Positions 9,607 to 18,002 of a DNA stretch of 64,000 bases are shown piece by piece; position 1 is the first letter of the stretch, and the number at the start of each line of letters is the position of its first letter. Source of the stretch: Halorubrum salsamenti (lineage in GTDB: Archaea; Halobacteriota; Halobacteria; Halobacteriales; Haloferacaceae). The stretch lies in contig NZ_VCNL01000001.1 in NCBI RefSeq assembly GCF_007671685.1, positions 744,001 to 808,000 of the forward strand. Reading direction: 5' to 3'. The notes below the pieces were generated by a model, which was not told where the DNA came from, did no database searches, and saw only the letters and a list, made by a program, of their open reading frames with translations. The translations under genes were made by a program, and so were the position numbers.

Positions 9607-9617
9607 CGAACAGTTCG
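9607..9617. promoter_or_regulatory. CGAAC-A-GTTCG palindrome upstream of blaI-nosZ
   Basis: A perfect 5-bp inverted repeat with a 1-nt centre, 76 nt before the BlaI-like start codon and immediately after the upstream regulator gene. The same core with 6-bp arms is found at 17,972, and a 2-nt-centre version at 17,405. It is a candidate binding site for a regulator shared across the nitrous oxide block. Confidence 0.45.
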
Positions 9618-9633
9618 CCGCCAGCTATCCGGA

Positions 9634-9670
9634 GGGTTCGACCGTAGTGATCAGTAGCGGGGTCGAACCC
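9634..9670. promoter_or_regulatory. Inverted repeat GGGTTCGAC / GTCGAACCC before the BlaI-like gene
   Basis: Two perfectly complementary 9-bp arms (9634-9642 and 9662-9670) are separated by 19 nt. The repeat ends 22 nt before the ATG of the BlaI-like gene. The spacing could suit a dimeric winged-helix repressor acting on its own operon, or an RNA hairpin in a 5' leader. Confidence 0.4.
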
Positions 9671-9692
9671 ATCGGTTCGGCTCCGGTCACCC

Positions 9693-10070
9693 ATGACCCA
9701 GTGGACACAGCTCGGACCGCGGGAACGCGAGCTCCTCGCCGTCCTGCGACGCGCCGACGCCCCCCTCACGGCCCGCGACCTGCTCGACGCGGTCGAGGGC
9801 CGCGGCGACGACGTCGCGTACACGACGGTCAAGCGGACCGTCGACCGACTCGTCGAGAAGGGGTTCGTCGAGCGCGAGTCGGAGCGGTACCGCGGCGGAA
9901 CGCGGCACCGCTACCGGTTCGACGTCGAGGCCGCACGAGAGCGGCTGGTTCCGGAGTTCGCCGACGAGCTCCGGACGGTGCTCGGCGAGCCGGCGATCGA
10001 GCGGCTCGCTCGAACGGTCCGAACGGAACGCGACGGCGGCGACGAAGCCGACGCCACCACCCAACAATGA
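9693..10070 (+). CDS. BlaI/CopY-family winged-helix repressor
   Basis: A 125-aa protein of usual BlaI/MecI/CopY size. The wHTH covers residues 6-75 (LGPRERELLAVLRRADAPLT, then YTTVKRTVDRLVEKGFVERE and the wing RYRGGTRHRYRF), followed by a short dimerisation tail. Relatives repress beta-lactamase or copper-export genes. Here the stop overlaps the nosZ start as ATGA, so it is translationally coupled to the copper enzyme NosZ. A role in sensing copper or nitrous-oxide status is plausible but inferred. No membrane sensor protease partner (BlaR-like) is adjacent. Confidence 0.85.
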   Translation: MTQWTQLGPRERELLAVLRRADAPLTARDLLDAVEGRGDDVAYTTVKRTVDRLVEKGFVERESERYRGGTRHRYRFDVEAARERLVPEFADELRTVLGEPAIERLARTVRTERDGGDEADATTQQ

Positions 10071-12136
10071 CTACAGATCCGAACGCGAGCGACGAGCGGA
10101 CGGCACGAACGGACGAACAACGCGACGAGCAGTCGGCGAAAGCGGATGCGAACGACGCCGAGACGGCGGACGACGAGCCGGAGATCGTCGACGGACGGAC
10201 GATCGAACACCTGCTGACCGACCACGAGCGCGACATCGCCTCGACCGCGGAGGGGACCGACGCGACCGCGGCGAAGCGGCCGACGCTCGATCTCCCGCGG
10301 CTGGAGCTCGGGCGTCGCGACTTCATGAAGGCCGGCGCCGCCGTCGGGGCCATGAGCGGGCTCGCCGGCTGTACGAGTATCCTCGCGGACGAGGAGAGCA
10401 GCGACTCGGGCGGCGCGGCCGCCAGCGGCGAACACTCGGTCGCACCGGGCGAGCACGACGAGTACTACGGGTTCCTCTCCGGCGGTCACACCGGTGAGAT
10501 CCGCGTCGTCGGGCTCCCGTCGATGCGGGAGCTGATGCGGATTCCGGTGTTCCAGGCGGAGAGCGCGCGCGGCTACGGCCACGACGCGAAGACGAGTCGG
10601 ATGCTCGAGGAGGAGGGCGACGGCCACGTGTGGGGGGACACCCACCACCCGCGCGTCTCCCAGACCGACAACGACTACGACGGACGCTGGCTGTTCGTCA
10701 ACGACAAGGCGAACGGGCGGATGGCCCGGGTCGACCTGGAGTACTTCGAGACCGACGCGATCACGAACGTCCCGAACTGTCAGGGCGTCCACGGCGCGTG
10801 TATGCAGCTGCCCGACACGCAGCTGGTGTTCGGCGTCGGCGAGTTCCGCGTACCGATGCCGAACGACGGGCGCGACGTGCAGAGCCCCGACGAGTACGGC
10901 TCCGTCCTCACCGCCATCGACCCGGAGACGATGGACGTCGAGTGGCAGGTCGAGGTCGACGGCAACATGGACAACGGCGACGGCGGCAAGGAGGGCCGCT
11001 GGTTCTTCGCGACCGGCTACAACAGCGAGGAGGGCGTCACGGAGTCCGAGATGGCTCGGTCGGACCGCGACTACGTGAAGGCGTTCGACATCCCCGCGAT
11101 CTGGGACGCCGTCGAGGCCGGGAACTACGAGGAGATCAGCGGCGTGCCCGTCGTCGACGGGACGATGGACAGCTCGCTGAACGAGGGCGACCGCCCGATC
11201 GTCCGGTACGTGGCGACGCCGAAGAGCCCGCACGGGGTCAGCGTGACGCCCGACGGGAACTACGCCATCGCCTCCGGGAAGCTGGACCCGACCTGTACGG
11301 TCATCGACATCGAGGCGATCGCCGAGGTCGACGACCCGCAGGAGTCCATCGTCGGCCAGCCTCGCGTCGGGATGGGACCGCTCCACACCGCCTACGACGA
11401 CCGGGGCCACGCGTACACGACCCTGTTCATCGACTCGCAGGTCGCCAAGTGGGACTACGAGGCCGCCGTCGAGGCCGAGGCCGGCTCTGAGGAGCCGATC
11501 ATCGAGAAGCACGACGTGCATTACAATCCCGGCCACCTCATCGCCGCGGAGTCGTACACGGCGTCGCCGCAGGGGGACTACCTGGTCTCGCTGAACAAGC
11601 TCTCGAAGGACCGGTTCCTCCCGGTCGGGCCGATCCACCCCGAGAACGACCAGATGTTCTACATCGGCGACGACGAGGCCGGCATGCAGCTGATCAAGGA
11701 CAAGCCGTCGTACCCCGAGCCGCACGACGCCAGCATCGTCCACAAGGACAAGATCGAGCCGGCGAAGACGTGGGACACGGACGACTACGAGATCGACTAC
11801 GTCGCCGAGGGCGAGGAGTCCTTCGAGCGGGTCGACGACAGCACCGTCGAGATCGAGATGTGGGCGCGCCGCAACGAGTACGCCTTCCCCGAGGTCACGC
11901 TGCAGGAGGGCGACGAGGTCCACCTCAAGATATCGAACATCGAGACCACGAGCGACGTGATCCACTCGATCGCGATCCCGGAGTACGACATCAACCTCGC
12001 GTTAGCGCCGCAGGACACCCGCGAGGTGACGTTCACGGCCGATCAGCCCGGCGTGTTCTGGGCGTACTGCGCGTACTTCTGTAGCGCGCTCCACCTGGAG
12101 ATGCGCTCGCGGATCCTCGTCGAGCCGAACGAATAG
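10067..12136 (+). CDS. nosZ: Nitrous-oxide reductase NosZ, Tat-exported
   Basis: A 689-aa copper enzyme that reduces N2O to N2 outside the cytoplasmic membrane. The Tat motif GRRDFMKAG lies at residues 82-90 and is followed by LAGC at 99-102. That leaves an unusually long acidic stretch of about 80 residues in front of the signal. The beta-propeller carries CuZ histidines (DTHHPRVS and GVHGACM). The C-terminal cupredoxin domain has the CuA set: VIHSIAIPEYD, then C-x3-C-x3-H-x2-M in CAYFCSALHLEM. ATG 10067 overlaps the BlaI-like stop. The maturation genes follow directly downstream. Confidence 0.96.
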   Translation: MTTDPNASDERTARTDEQRDEQSAKADANDAETADDEPEIVDGRTIEHLLTDHERDIASTAEGTDATAAKRPTLDLPRLELGRRDFMKAGAAVGAMSGLAGCTSILADEESSDSGGAAASGEHSVAPGEHDEYYGFLSGGHTGEIRVVGLPSMRELMRIPVFQAESARGYGHDAKTSRMLEEEGDGHVWGDTHHPRVSQTDNDYDGRWLFVNDKANGRMARVDLEYFETDAITNVPNCQGVHGACMQLPDTQLVFGVGEFRVPMPNDGRDVQSPDEYGSVLTAIDPETMDVEWQVEVDGNMDNGDGGKEGRWFFATGYNSEEGVTESEMARSDRDYVKAFDIPAIWDAVEAGNYEEISGVPVVDGTMDSSLNEGDRPIVRYVATPKSPHGVSVTPDGNYAIASGKLDPTCTVIDIEAIAEVDDPQESIVGQPRVGMGPLHTAYDDRGHAYTTLFIDSQVAKWDYEAAVEAEAGSEEPIIEKHDVHYNPGHLIAAESYTASPQGDYLVSLNKLSKDRFLPVGPIHPENDQMFYIGDDEAGMQLIKDKPSYPEPHDASIVHKDKIEPAKTWDTDDYEIDYVAEGEESFERVDDSTVEIEMWARRNEYAFPEVTLQEGDEVHLKISNIETTSDVIHSIAIPEYDINLALAPQDTREVTFTADQPGVFWAYCAYFCSALHLEMRSRILVEPNE

Positions 12137-12185
12137 ACAGTCGACCCATCCGACCGATCCACCCCCTCTACCCCATCCCCACACC

Positions 12186-13016
12186 ATGACAGCCTCACTC
12201 GACCGACTGACGGAACTCAGGCGGGCGCTTCCGATAACGGCGGCGGCGATGTTCGTCGTCGCCCTGCTGGTGCCCGTCTGGAAGATCGCCTTCGAGGCGC
12301 CCCAGTACCCGGACGGGCTGCTCGTCGAGCTGTACGCGTACCCGCGACTCGGCGGCGACTACGCCGAGGTGCAGGCGCTGAATCACTACGTCGGGTTCTA
12401 CTACCCGGACCCGGTGTTCGTCGACCCGAACTACGCGGTCCACCCGAACGCGATCGCCGCGCCGGAGTGGATCCTCGGGCCGGTCGTGTTCCTCGCGGTG
12501 GCCGCCGCGGGCGTGTTCGTCGCGCTCGCGCCGACCGACCGGAAGCTCCGTCTGGGGCTGCTCGGCCAGCTGATCGGGGCGACGGTGGCGTTCGTGGGGA
12601 CCTTCGTGATCGTGCAGTACCGGCTGTACCAGGCCGGTCACGCGCTCGGAGAGGACGCGCCGGTCGTCGGGGTCGAGGAGTTCACCCCGCCGCTTCTCGG
12701 CGGCTACGAGATCGCCAACATCAGCGGGGTGGCGTGGTTCGGTCCCGGCGGCTACCTCGCCGGGGGCGGCTTCCTCCTCTTGGTCGTCGCGTTCCTGCTC
12801 CGCGGTTCGCGGGTCACGATCGGCGAGGCCCTCGGACTGGTCCGCGCCCGGCTCTCGGAGGGTCGGGGCGGCGGTAGCGACGGGGACGGCGACCCCGAGG
12901 ACCTCGGACCGGCCGCCGAATCTCCCGGGCCGGAAACGGCCGGGCCGATCTCCGGCGAATCGCCGACGGACGAACCGACTCGGACCACAGACGAGTCGAC
13001 CACGGAGGTGAACTGA
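12186..13016 (+). CDS. NosB-like integral membrane protein of the nos cluster
   Basis: A 276-aa protein with about four transmembrane segments (near residues 17-37, 97-117, 127-147 and 190-212) and a long aromatic loop with NHYVGFYYPDPVFVDPN between the first two. The last 60 residues are a disordered acidic tail. It sits between nosZ and nosD. In clade II nos clusters the gene at this position is nosB, a membrane protein of unknown role needed for N2O respiration, and this is my basis for the name. The ATG of nosD overlaps its TGA. Confidence 0.7.
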   Translation: MTASLDRLTELRRALPITAAAMFVVALLVPVWKIAFEAPQYPDGLLVELYAYPRLGGDYAEVQALNHYVGFYYPDPVFVDPNYAVHPNAIAAPEWILGPVVFLAVAAAGVFVALAPTDRKLRLGLLGQLIGATVAFVGTFVIVQYRLYQAGHALGEDAPVVGVEEFTPPLLGGYEIANISGVAWFGPGGYLAGGGFLLLVVAFLLRGSRVTIGEALGLVRARLSEGRGGGSDGDGDPEDLGPAAESPGPETAGPISGESPTDEPTRTTDESTTEVN

Positions 13017-14551
13017 TGTCCCGGCTCCCGTCGATCGGCGGGCTGGTCTCGGCGCGCGCCGCCTTCGTCGCCGCCGCCGTCGTGCTCGCGGTCGTCCTCG
13101 GCGGCGTCGTCGCGGCGGCCGGCGCGGGGGTCGCCGGGAGCGACGCGGCGGACGCCGGAAACGACAGCGAGCCGGTCGTCGACCCGCCGACGTACGACCC
13201 GGACCGACCGACCGACGCGGGGACCGCGACGGTCCTGCGCGACGGGAGCGACGCTGAGGAGTCGGCCGACGGCGAGGCCGACGACGCCGGTCCCGAGACC
13301 TACGACGACCTGTCCGCCGCGGTCGACGCCGCGGGCCCGGGCGACGCGATCGAACTCTCTGGCGTCTTCGAGCCCGCGGAGACGGTCGTCGTCGACGAGC
13401 CCGGCGTGACGATCCGAGCGGAGTCGACCCACGGCGCCCTGATCGACGGGGGCGGCGAGGACACGACGATCGACGTGCGCGCGCCGAACGCGACGGTCGA
13501 GGGCGTCTGGATCGACGACACCGGCGAGGACCTCGAATCGCAGGACGCCGCGGTGTACGTCGCCGAGAACGCCACGGGGACGACCCTCGCGGATCTGTAC
13601 CTCACCGACGCCGCGTTCGGGGTCTGGGTCAACGGCGCCGACCGGGTGACGATCGCGGACTCGCGGATCGAGGGGACTGAGGCCCCGCGGTTCGCGAACC
13701 GCGGCAACGGGATCAACCTCTGGGAGACGAACGGCACCGAGGTCCGGAACACCGATATCACCGACGTGCGCGACGGGATCTACTACTCGTGGGCCTCGAA
13801 CGTCGAGGCGACCGGGAACACGATGTGGGACCTGCGGTACGGCGTCCACTACATGTACTCCGACACCAACCGCCTCGCGGACAACGTCGCCTTCGAGAAC
13901 GACGTGGGGTACGCGCTGATGGTCAGCGAGGACATCGAGTTGGTCAACAACACCGCGGTCGCGAACCGCGGCAAGAGCGGTCACGGGATCCTGCTCAAGG
14001 AGATCGACCGCTCCGTGATCCGCGACAACGACCTCGTCGCCAACGGCAACGGCGTCTTCCTCTACAACGCCCAGCACAACGAACTGCGCGGGAACCTCCT
14101 GTACGCGAACGGCGTTGGAGTCCACCACTCCGCGGGCACGGAGGGGACCGCGGTCGCCGGCAACAGCTTCGTGACCAACGACGAGCAGGTGCTGACGACG
14201 ACCCGCGACCTCGTGGCGTGGAACGGCACCGACCGCGGGAACTACTGGTCGGACGCCCGCGTCGCCGACACCGACGACGACGGGATCAGCGACGCGCGAC
14301 ACCGGCCCGCCGGCGCGGCCGAGCGGCTGGTCCAGGAGCACCCGGCCGCGGCCGTGTTCGCCGACAGCCCCGCGTTCGACGCGATCCGGTTGGTCGAGAG
14401 CCGGTTCCCCGCCGTGGAGAGCGCCGGGATCATCGACCACCGACCGCTCGCGAGCCCCACTCACGACATCGAGCCGTATCGCCCGTACGCCGCGGCCGTC
14501 GACGCGGCCGCGGAGTACGACGACGAGCCCGGAGACGACCACCACCAGTAA
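13016..14551 (+). CDS. nosD: NosD, nitrous-oxide reductase copper-site maturation protein
   Basis: A 511-aa exported protein. An N-terminal hydrophobic signal (about residues 16-40) leads into a right-handed parallel beta-helix made of repeated CASH/NosD turns. Typical lines are VTIADSRIEGTEAPRF, LWETNGTEVRNTDITDV, MYSDTNRLADNVAFEND and LYNAQHNELRGNLLYANG. NosD works with the NosFY ABC transporter to build the CuZ site in NosZ. The start overlaps the preceding gene by 1 nt, and nosF begins 2 nt after its stop. Confidence 0.94.
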   Translation: MSRLPSIGGLVSARAAFVAAAVVLAVVLGGVVAAAGAGVAGSDAADAGNDSEPVVDPPTYDPDRPTDAGTATVLRDGSDAEESADGEADDAGPETYDDLSAAVDAAGPGDAIELSGVFEPAETVVVDEPGVTIRAESTHGALIDGGGEDTTIDVRAPNATVEGVWIDDTGEDLESQDAAVYVAENATGTTLADLYLTDAAFGVWVNGADRVTIADSRIEGTEAPRFANRGNGINLWETNGTEVRNTDITDVRDGIYYSWASNVEATGNTMWDLRYGVHYMYSDTNRLADNVAFENDVGYALMVSEDIELVNNTAVANRGKSGHGILLKEIDRSVIRDNDLVANGNGVFLYNAQHNELRGNLLYANGVGVHHSAGTEGTAVAGNSFVTNDEQVLTTTRDLVAWNGTDRGNYWSDARVADTDDDGISDARHRPAGAAERLVQEHPAAAVFADSPAFDAIRLVESRFPAVESAGIIDHRPLASPTHDIEPYRPYAAAVDAAAEYDDEPGDDHHQ

Positions 14552-14553
14552 CC

Positions 14554-15291
14554 ATGCGCATCGAAATCACCGACGTTCACAGGCGATACGGCGACGTGCC
14601 GGCGCTCGACGGGGTCGACTTCACGGTCGAGTCCGGCGACGCGTACGGCCTCGTGGGAACCAACGGCGCCGGCAAGTCCACCCTGTTCGGACTGATCGCC
14701 GGCCACGACCGCCCCGACGAGGGATCGATCACGGTCGGCGACCGCGACGTGCGGGAGCTGGGGTGGCGTATCCGTGAGTCGATCGGCGTCCTCCCCGAGG
14801 ACCCCGGCTTCCCGCCGGGCGAGACGGGCCGCGAGACGCTGGAGTTCCACGCCGACGTGCGCGGGATCGGCGCGAGCCCCGAGGACGCCGCCGAGCGGAT
14901 CGCCGGTGCCGCGGCGACGGTCGGGCTCGCCGACGCGATCGACCGCCCCATCGACGGCTACTCGAAGGGGATGCGTCGACGGCTCGGGCTCGCGGCCGCG
15001 TTGCTCGCGAACCCGTCCGTGCTCCTGCTCGACGAGCCGACCGCCGGGCTCGACCCGAACGGGGTCGCCGCGCTCCGGGACGTGCTGACTCGCGTCCGCG
15101 AGGAGACCGACGTGACGCTCCTGATGGCGACCCACGCGCTCCGGGAGGCCGAGCGCGTCTGCGACCGCGTCGGCGTCCTCGACGACGGCCGGCTGGTCGC
15201 CGAGGGGACGCCCGACGAGCTGGGCGCGGACTACGAGGACGGGCTCGAGGGCGCGTTCGTCTCGCTCACCGGGGGTGGTCGCGATGCCTGA
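14554..15291 (+). CDS. nosF: NosF, ABC transporter ATP-binding protein
   Basis: A 245-aa ABC ATPase. The Walker A is GTNGAGKST (residues 35-43), the signature is YSKGMRRRLGLA and the Walker B is SVLLLDEPTAGLDP. The D-loop and H-loop (MATHALREAERV) are also in place. It energises the NosY permease for NosZ copper-site assembly. It starts 2 nt after nosD, and its last 8 nt overlap nosY. Confidence 0.93.
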   Translation: MRIEITDVHRRYGDVPALDGVDFTVESGDAYGLVGTNGAGKSTLFGLIAGHDRPDEGSITVGDRDVRELGWRIRESIGVLPEDPGFPPGETGRETLEFHADVRGIGASPEDAAERIAGAAATVGLADAIDRPIDGYSKGMRRRLGLAAALLANPSVLLLDEPTAGLDPNGVAALRDVLTRVREETDVTLLMATHALREAERVCDRVGVLDDGRLVAEGTPDELGADYEDGLEGAFVSLTGGGRDA

Positions 15292-16300
15292 GAAGGGTGC
15301 CGCCGGGGCCGGCGAGTGCGACGGCGACGCGGCGCAGACCGAGCCCACCACGGACGGCGGGTTCGCCCTCGACGGAGCGCCCGCGGCGAGCGGAGCGGGC
15401 CGGGCGACGACCGACGAGTCCGCGACGACCGACGCGAACGCGCCCGGTGAGACCGAAACCGCCAACGCGACCGACGCCGACACCGTCTCCATCCCGCTCC
15501 CGCGGCCCGGGACCGTCGCGCGGATCGCGCGGCGGGAGACGCGGCTGACGACCCGCCGCGGGTGGACGGTCGGCCTGACGGTCGTCTTCGCGGCGTTCGG
15601 GCTCCTGCTGGCGACGTTCAGCGGCTCCGGGGTCGCGCCGACCGGCTACGAGCCGGTGGTCGCGAGCTACGTCGAGCTGGCGACGTTCCTCGTCCCGCTG
15701 GCGGCGCTGGCGTTCGGTCACGGCGCGGTCGTCGGCGCGGCCGAGCGCGGGCGCCTCGGCGTCGTCCTGACGCTGCCGGTCTCGCGCGCCGAGACGGCGA
15801 TCGGGGTGTTCGCCGGGCGCGCGGCCGTCCTCGGCTCCGCGATCGTGCTCGGCTTCGGCGCCCCCGGCCTGCTACTGCTCCGCGAGTACGGGCTCGCCGG
15901 CTGGCCGACGTTCGCGTGGTTCCTGTTCGCGACCGTCGCCGTCGCCGTCGCGCTGCTCGGGATCGGGGTGGCGATCTCCGCGCTCGCGCCCACCTCGACG
16001 ATGGCGCTCGCGGGCGCGCTGCTCGTGTGGGCGTGGGTCGCGCTGGTCCACGACCTGCTCGCGATGGGGGTGCTCGCCGCGCTCGACGGCGCGAGCGGGT
16101 TCGTCTCGGTCGCGGTCGCGGCCAACCCGGTCTCGACCTACCGGCTCCTCGCGCTCGCGCCGACCGACGCGGGCGGCGCCGGGCTCGCGGCCGCGCTTGA
16201 AGGGGGGCTGTCAGTCGGCGTGCTGGTCGGCATCCTGCTCGGGTGGGTCGCGCTCGGCGTCGTCGTCGCCGCCGTCGCGATGCGCGCGAAGCGGATCTAG
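15284..16300 (+). CDS. nosY: NosY, ABC transporter permease
   Basis: A 338-aa membrane permease partnered with NosF. The first 75 residues are an acidic, Ala/Thr-rich cytoplasmic extension not usual for NosY. Then come RIARRETRLTTRRGWTV and six transmembrane segments, including a GHGAVVGAAERGRLGVVLTL loop typical of ABC-2 permeases. ATG 15284 was chosen; a GTG three codons upstream is possible. It is the last gene of the coupled blaI-nosZ-nosB-nosD-nosF-nosY operon. No NosL or NosR homologue follows. Confidence 0.9.
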   Translation: MPEKGAAGAGECDGDAAQTEPTTDGGFALDGAPAASGAGRATTDESATTDANAPGETETANATDADTVSIPLPRPGTVARIARRETRLTTRRGWTVGLTVVFAAFGLLLATFSGSGVAPTGYEPVVASYVELATFLVPLAALAFGHGAVVGAAERGRLGVVLTLPVSRAETAIGVFAGRAAVLGSAIVLGFGAPGLLLLREYGLAGWPTFAWFLFATVAVAVALLGIGVAISALAPTSTMALAGALLVWAWVALVHDLLAMGVLAALDGASGFVSVAVAANPVSTYRLLALAPTDAGGAGLAAALEGGLSVGVLVGILLGWVALGVVVAAVAMRAKRI

Positions 16301-16616
16301 AACGGGCTGTGCACGTCGCTTTGTAGCGTGGTTGTTTATAAGTCGAACTGGGGTGTGGCTGGCGGTGATTTATAAGTGGTCGACGATTCCGAGGTGGTGC
16401 TTCCAAAGACCCGGACAACCGAACCGGCGGCTCCGCCGCCGGCGACGCCACCGCACCGTTCTTTATAACTGATCGTCGCAGCCGTTCACGGCTATTCAAA
16501 TACCGCATCACTGCCGACAGACCGCGACACTCGCTCCCGTCATCGATCGGCGCTGTACCTGCGTCGCCACGCCGGCCTATCAACACTCTTGTTGCTTCGG
16601 TTAGGATTCGACTCGT
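16301..16616. promoter_or_regulatory. Intergenic region with several TTTATAA boxes
   Basis: 316 nt without a gene between nosY and the ZIP transporter. It contains three TTTATAA elements (near 16,333, 16,369 and 16,463), which could be stacked archaeal promoters, remnants of a small transcription unit, or part of a dispersed intergenic repeat. The last 100 nt before the ZIP start contain no clear box at the expected -27 spacing. Confidence 0.4.
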
Positions 16617-17333
16617 ATGGTACTGGTGCAGGCGCTGTCGTACACGGCGCTCGCGGTCGTGGCCGGCTTAGTCGGCGGCGTGATCGCCGTCTACCGCCCT
16701 CCGAACCCACAGATGGAGAGCAATATCCAACACTTCGCGGCCGGGGTGGTTACCGCCGCGGTCACCGCCGAGCTACTGCCGGACGTACACGGACGAGCCC
16801 CGCAGATAGTCGTCCTCGGGTTCGCCATCGGGGTCGCGACGATGCTGGGGATCCACCGACTGAGCAAGACCATCGATAAGCGCAATATCGGCGGACAGTA
16901 CGCGAGTGCTGCCGGGCTCCTCATCGTCGTCGGTATCGATATGACTATCGACGGGGTCCTGATCGGGGTCTCCTTCCTCGATAACCCCGATACCGGCGTC
17001 ATCATCGCCGTGGCACTGGCGATCGAGGTGCTCTTTCTCGGGGTCGCCGGCGTCGTCGCGCTCCCGCAGGATATGGGCATGGCTCGGAAACTCGCGGTCC
17101 CGGCGATGTTCGGGCTGCTACTCGCGTCAGGGGTGAGCGTCAGTGTACTGGCACTGGGAGGCGTGACCGGCGCTCCGATCGCGGTTATTCTCGCCTTCGG
17201 TTCCGCTGCACTGTTGTATCTCGTCACCGAGGAACTGCTTGTGAAGGCCGGAAAGGTCCCCGAAACGCCGGTGTCGACGACGCTGTTTTTCGTCGGGTTC
17301 CTCTCGATCTTCCTGATAGATATGCTCCACTGA
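16617..17333 (+). CDS. ZIP-family metal transporter
   Basis: A 238-aa protein with about eight transmembrane segments. The amphipathic metal-binding helices are recognisable: GVVTAAVTAELLPDVHG has the His/Glu pattern of TM4, and GIDMTIDGVLIGVSF that of TM5. A second metal helix contains VTEELLVKAG. The family moves divalent metals (Zn, Fe, Mn and others) inward; the substrate is not evident. Its codon use has more ATA/GAT codons than its neighbours. Location next to the nos genes suggests a link with metal supply, but this is inference. Confidence 0.85.
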   Translation: MVLVQALSYTALAVVAGLVGGVIAVYRPPNPQMESNIQHFAAGVVTAAVTAELLPDVHGRAPQIVVLGFAIGVATMLGIHRLSKTIDKRNIGGQYASAAGLLIVVGIDMTIDGVLIGVSFLDNPDTGVIIAVALAIEVLFLGVAGVVALPQDMGMARKLAVPAMFGLLLASGVSVSVLALGGVTGAPIAVILAFGSAALLYLVTEELLVKAGKVPETPVSTTLFFVGFLSIFLIDMLH

Positions 17334-17404
17334 GGAAGAGAGCGAGCCGAGGCGGACGCCTCGCGTGTGAGCGGGCCCGTCCCGGTCGCCACCGTGGTCG
17401 CGTG

Positions 17405-17416
17405 CGAACACGTTCG
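17405..17416. promoter_or_regulatory. CGAAC-AC-GTTCG inverted repeat upstream of DUF2249 gene
   Basis: Five-bp arms with a 2-nt centre, 38 nt before the DUF2249 start codon at 17,455. The core is the same as the sites at 9,607 and 17,972. It is also followed by a GTTCGGAAC half-palindrome. Candidate operator. Confidence 0.4.
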
Positions 17417-17454
17417 GAACAAACTACGCGGGGGTGGGGACCCGATCGACGCGT

Positions 17455-17784
17455 ATGGAACTGGAAACGGCCGCGCTCGAACGGACGGACGCGCCGGCGG
17501 ACCGGCCCGTCGAGACGCTCGACGTCCGGGATCTCGGCCCGCCGGAGCCGCTCCGACAGACGCTCGAACTGCTCGCCGACCTCCCCAACGAGGCCGTGCT
17601 GGTCCAGCGCAACGACCGCGCGCCGCAGTTCCTCTACCCGAAGCTCGACGACCGCGGCTACGCCCACGAGACGGTCGAGACCGACGACGCGGTCGTCACG
17701 GCGATCTGGGTGGCTGACGGCGACGCGGACGTGACCGGCGGAACCGGCGACGCAGACGCGACCGACGAGGAAGGCGAGCGGTGA
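17455..17784 (+). CDS. DUF2249 domain protein
   Basis: A 109-aa cytosolic protein. It has the conserved LDVRDLGPPEPLRQTLELLADL start of DUF2249 and the middle YPKLDDRGYAHETVETDD. DUF2249 proteins (SirA-like fold) are regularly found beside haloarchaeal nitrite and nitrous-oxide reductase genes, but their biochemical role is unknown. The last 20 residues are an Asp/Gly-rich tail. Its stop overlaps the GTG start of the next small ORF, so the two are coupled. Confidence 0.85.
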   Translation: MELETAALERTDAPADRPVETLDVRDLGPPEPLRQTLELLADLPNEAVLVQRNDRAPQFLYPKLDDRGYAHETVETDDAVVTAIWVADGDADVTGGTGDADATDEEGER

Positions 17785-17927
17785 GCTCCCTCGGCCCGAA
17801 CGAGTCCCCTCTCCTCGTCAGCGGTTTCGAGCCGGCGCCCCTCTACGACGTGCTGGCCGACCGGGAGTTCGGCCACGAGACCGAGCGCGTCGACGACGAG
17901 TGGCGCGTCACGATCGGACGGAAGTGA
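17781..17927 (+). CDS. Half-length DUF2249-like protein, GTG start
   Basis: A 48-aa ORF beginning with GTG inside the GTGA overlap with the previous gene. The translated core, LLVSGFEPAPLYDVLADREF, ends in DEWRVTIGRK, which corresponds to the second half of a DUF2249 domain (the strand-helix-strand ending in a W-x-V/A-x-I motif). The N-terminal half of the domain is absent. It may act as a heteromeric partner of the full-length protein upstream, or be a shortened duplicate. Coupling and the sequence match make it a likely real gene. Confidence 0.65.
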   Translation: MSSLGPNESPLLVSGFEPAPLYDVLADREFGHETERVDDEWRVTIGRK

Positions 17928-17971
17928 GCGCGACGCGGCGAGGCCCCGCGCCCGCCCTTTTATACTCCGGA

Positions 17972-17984
17972 CCGAACAGTTCGG
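17972..17984. promoter_or_regulatory. CCGAAC-A-GTTCGG palindrome upstream of halocyanin operon
   Basis: Perfect 6-bp arms around a single A, located just downstream of a TTTTATACT promoter box (about 17,958-17,966). In that position a bound protein would cover the initiation region. The core is the same as at 9,607. Confidence 0.45.
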
Positions 17985-18002
17985 TGGGCGCCCCGACGCT
18001 CC

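Noticed and set aside
12752..14545. A 597-codon open frame on the minus strand opposite nosB/nosD
   Set aside because: It is antisense to two well-supported genes, has a Val/Arg/Asp-rich composition typical of shadow frames in high-GC DNA, and shows no domain. Similar long shadows at 2714-4105, 9911-11965 and 29,657-31,528 were dropped for the same reason.
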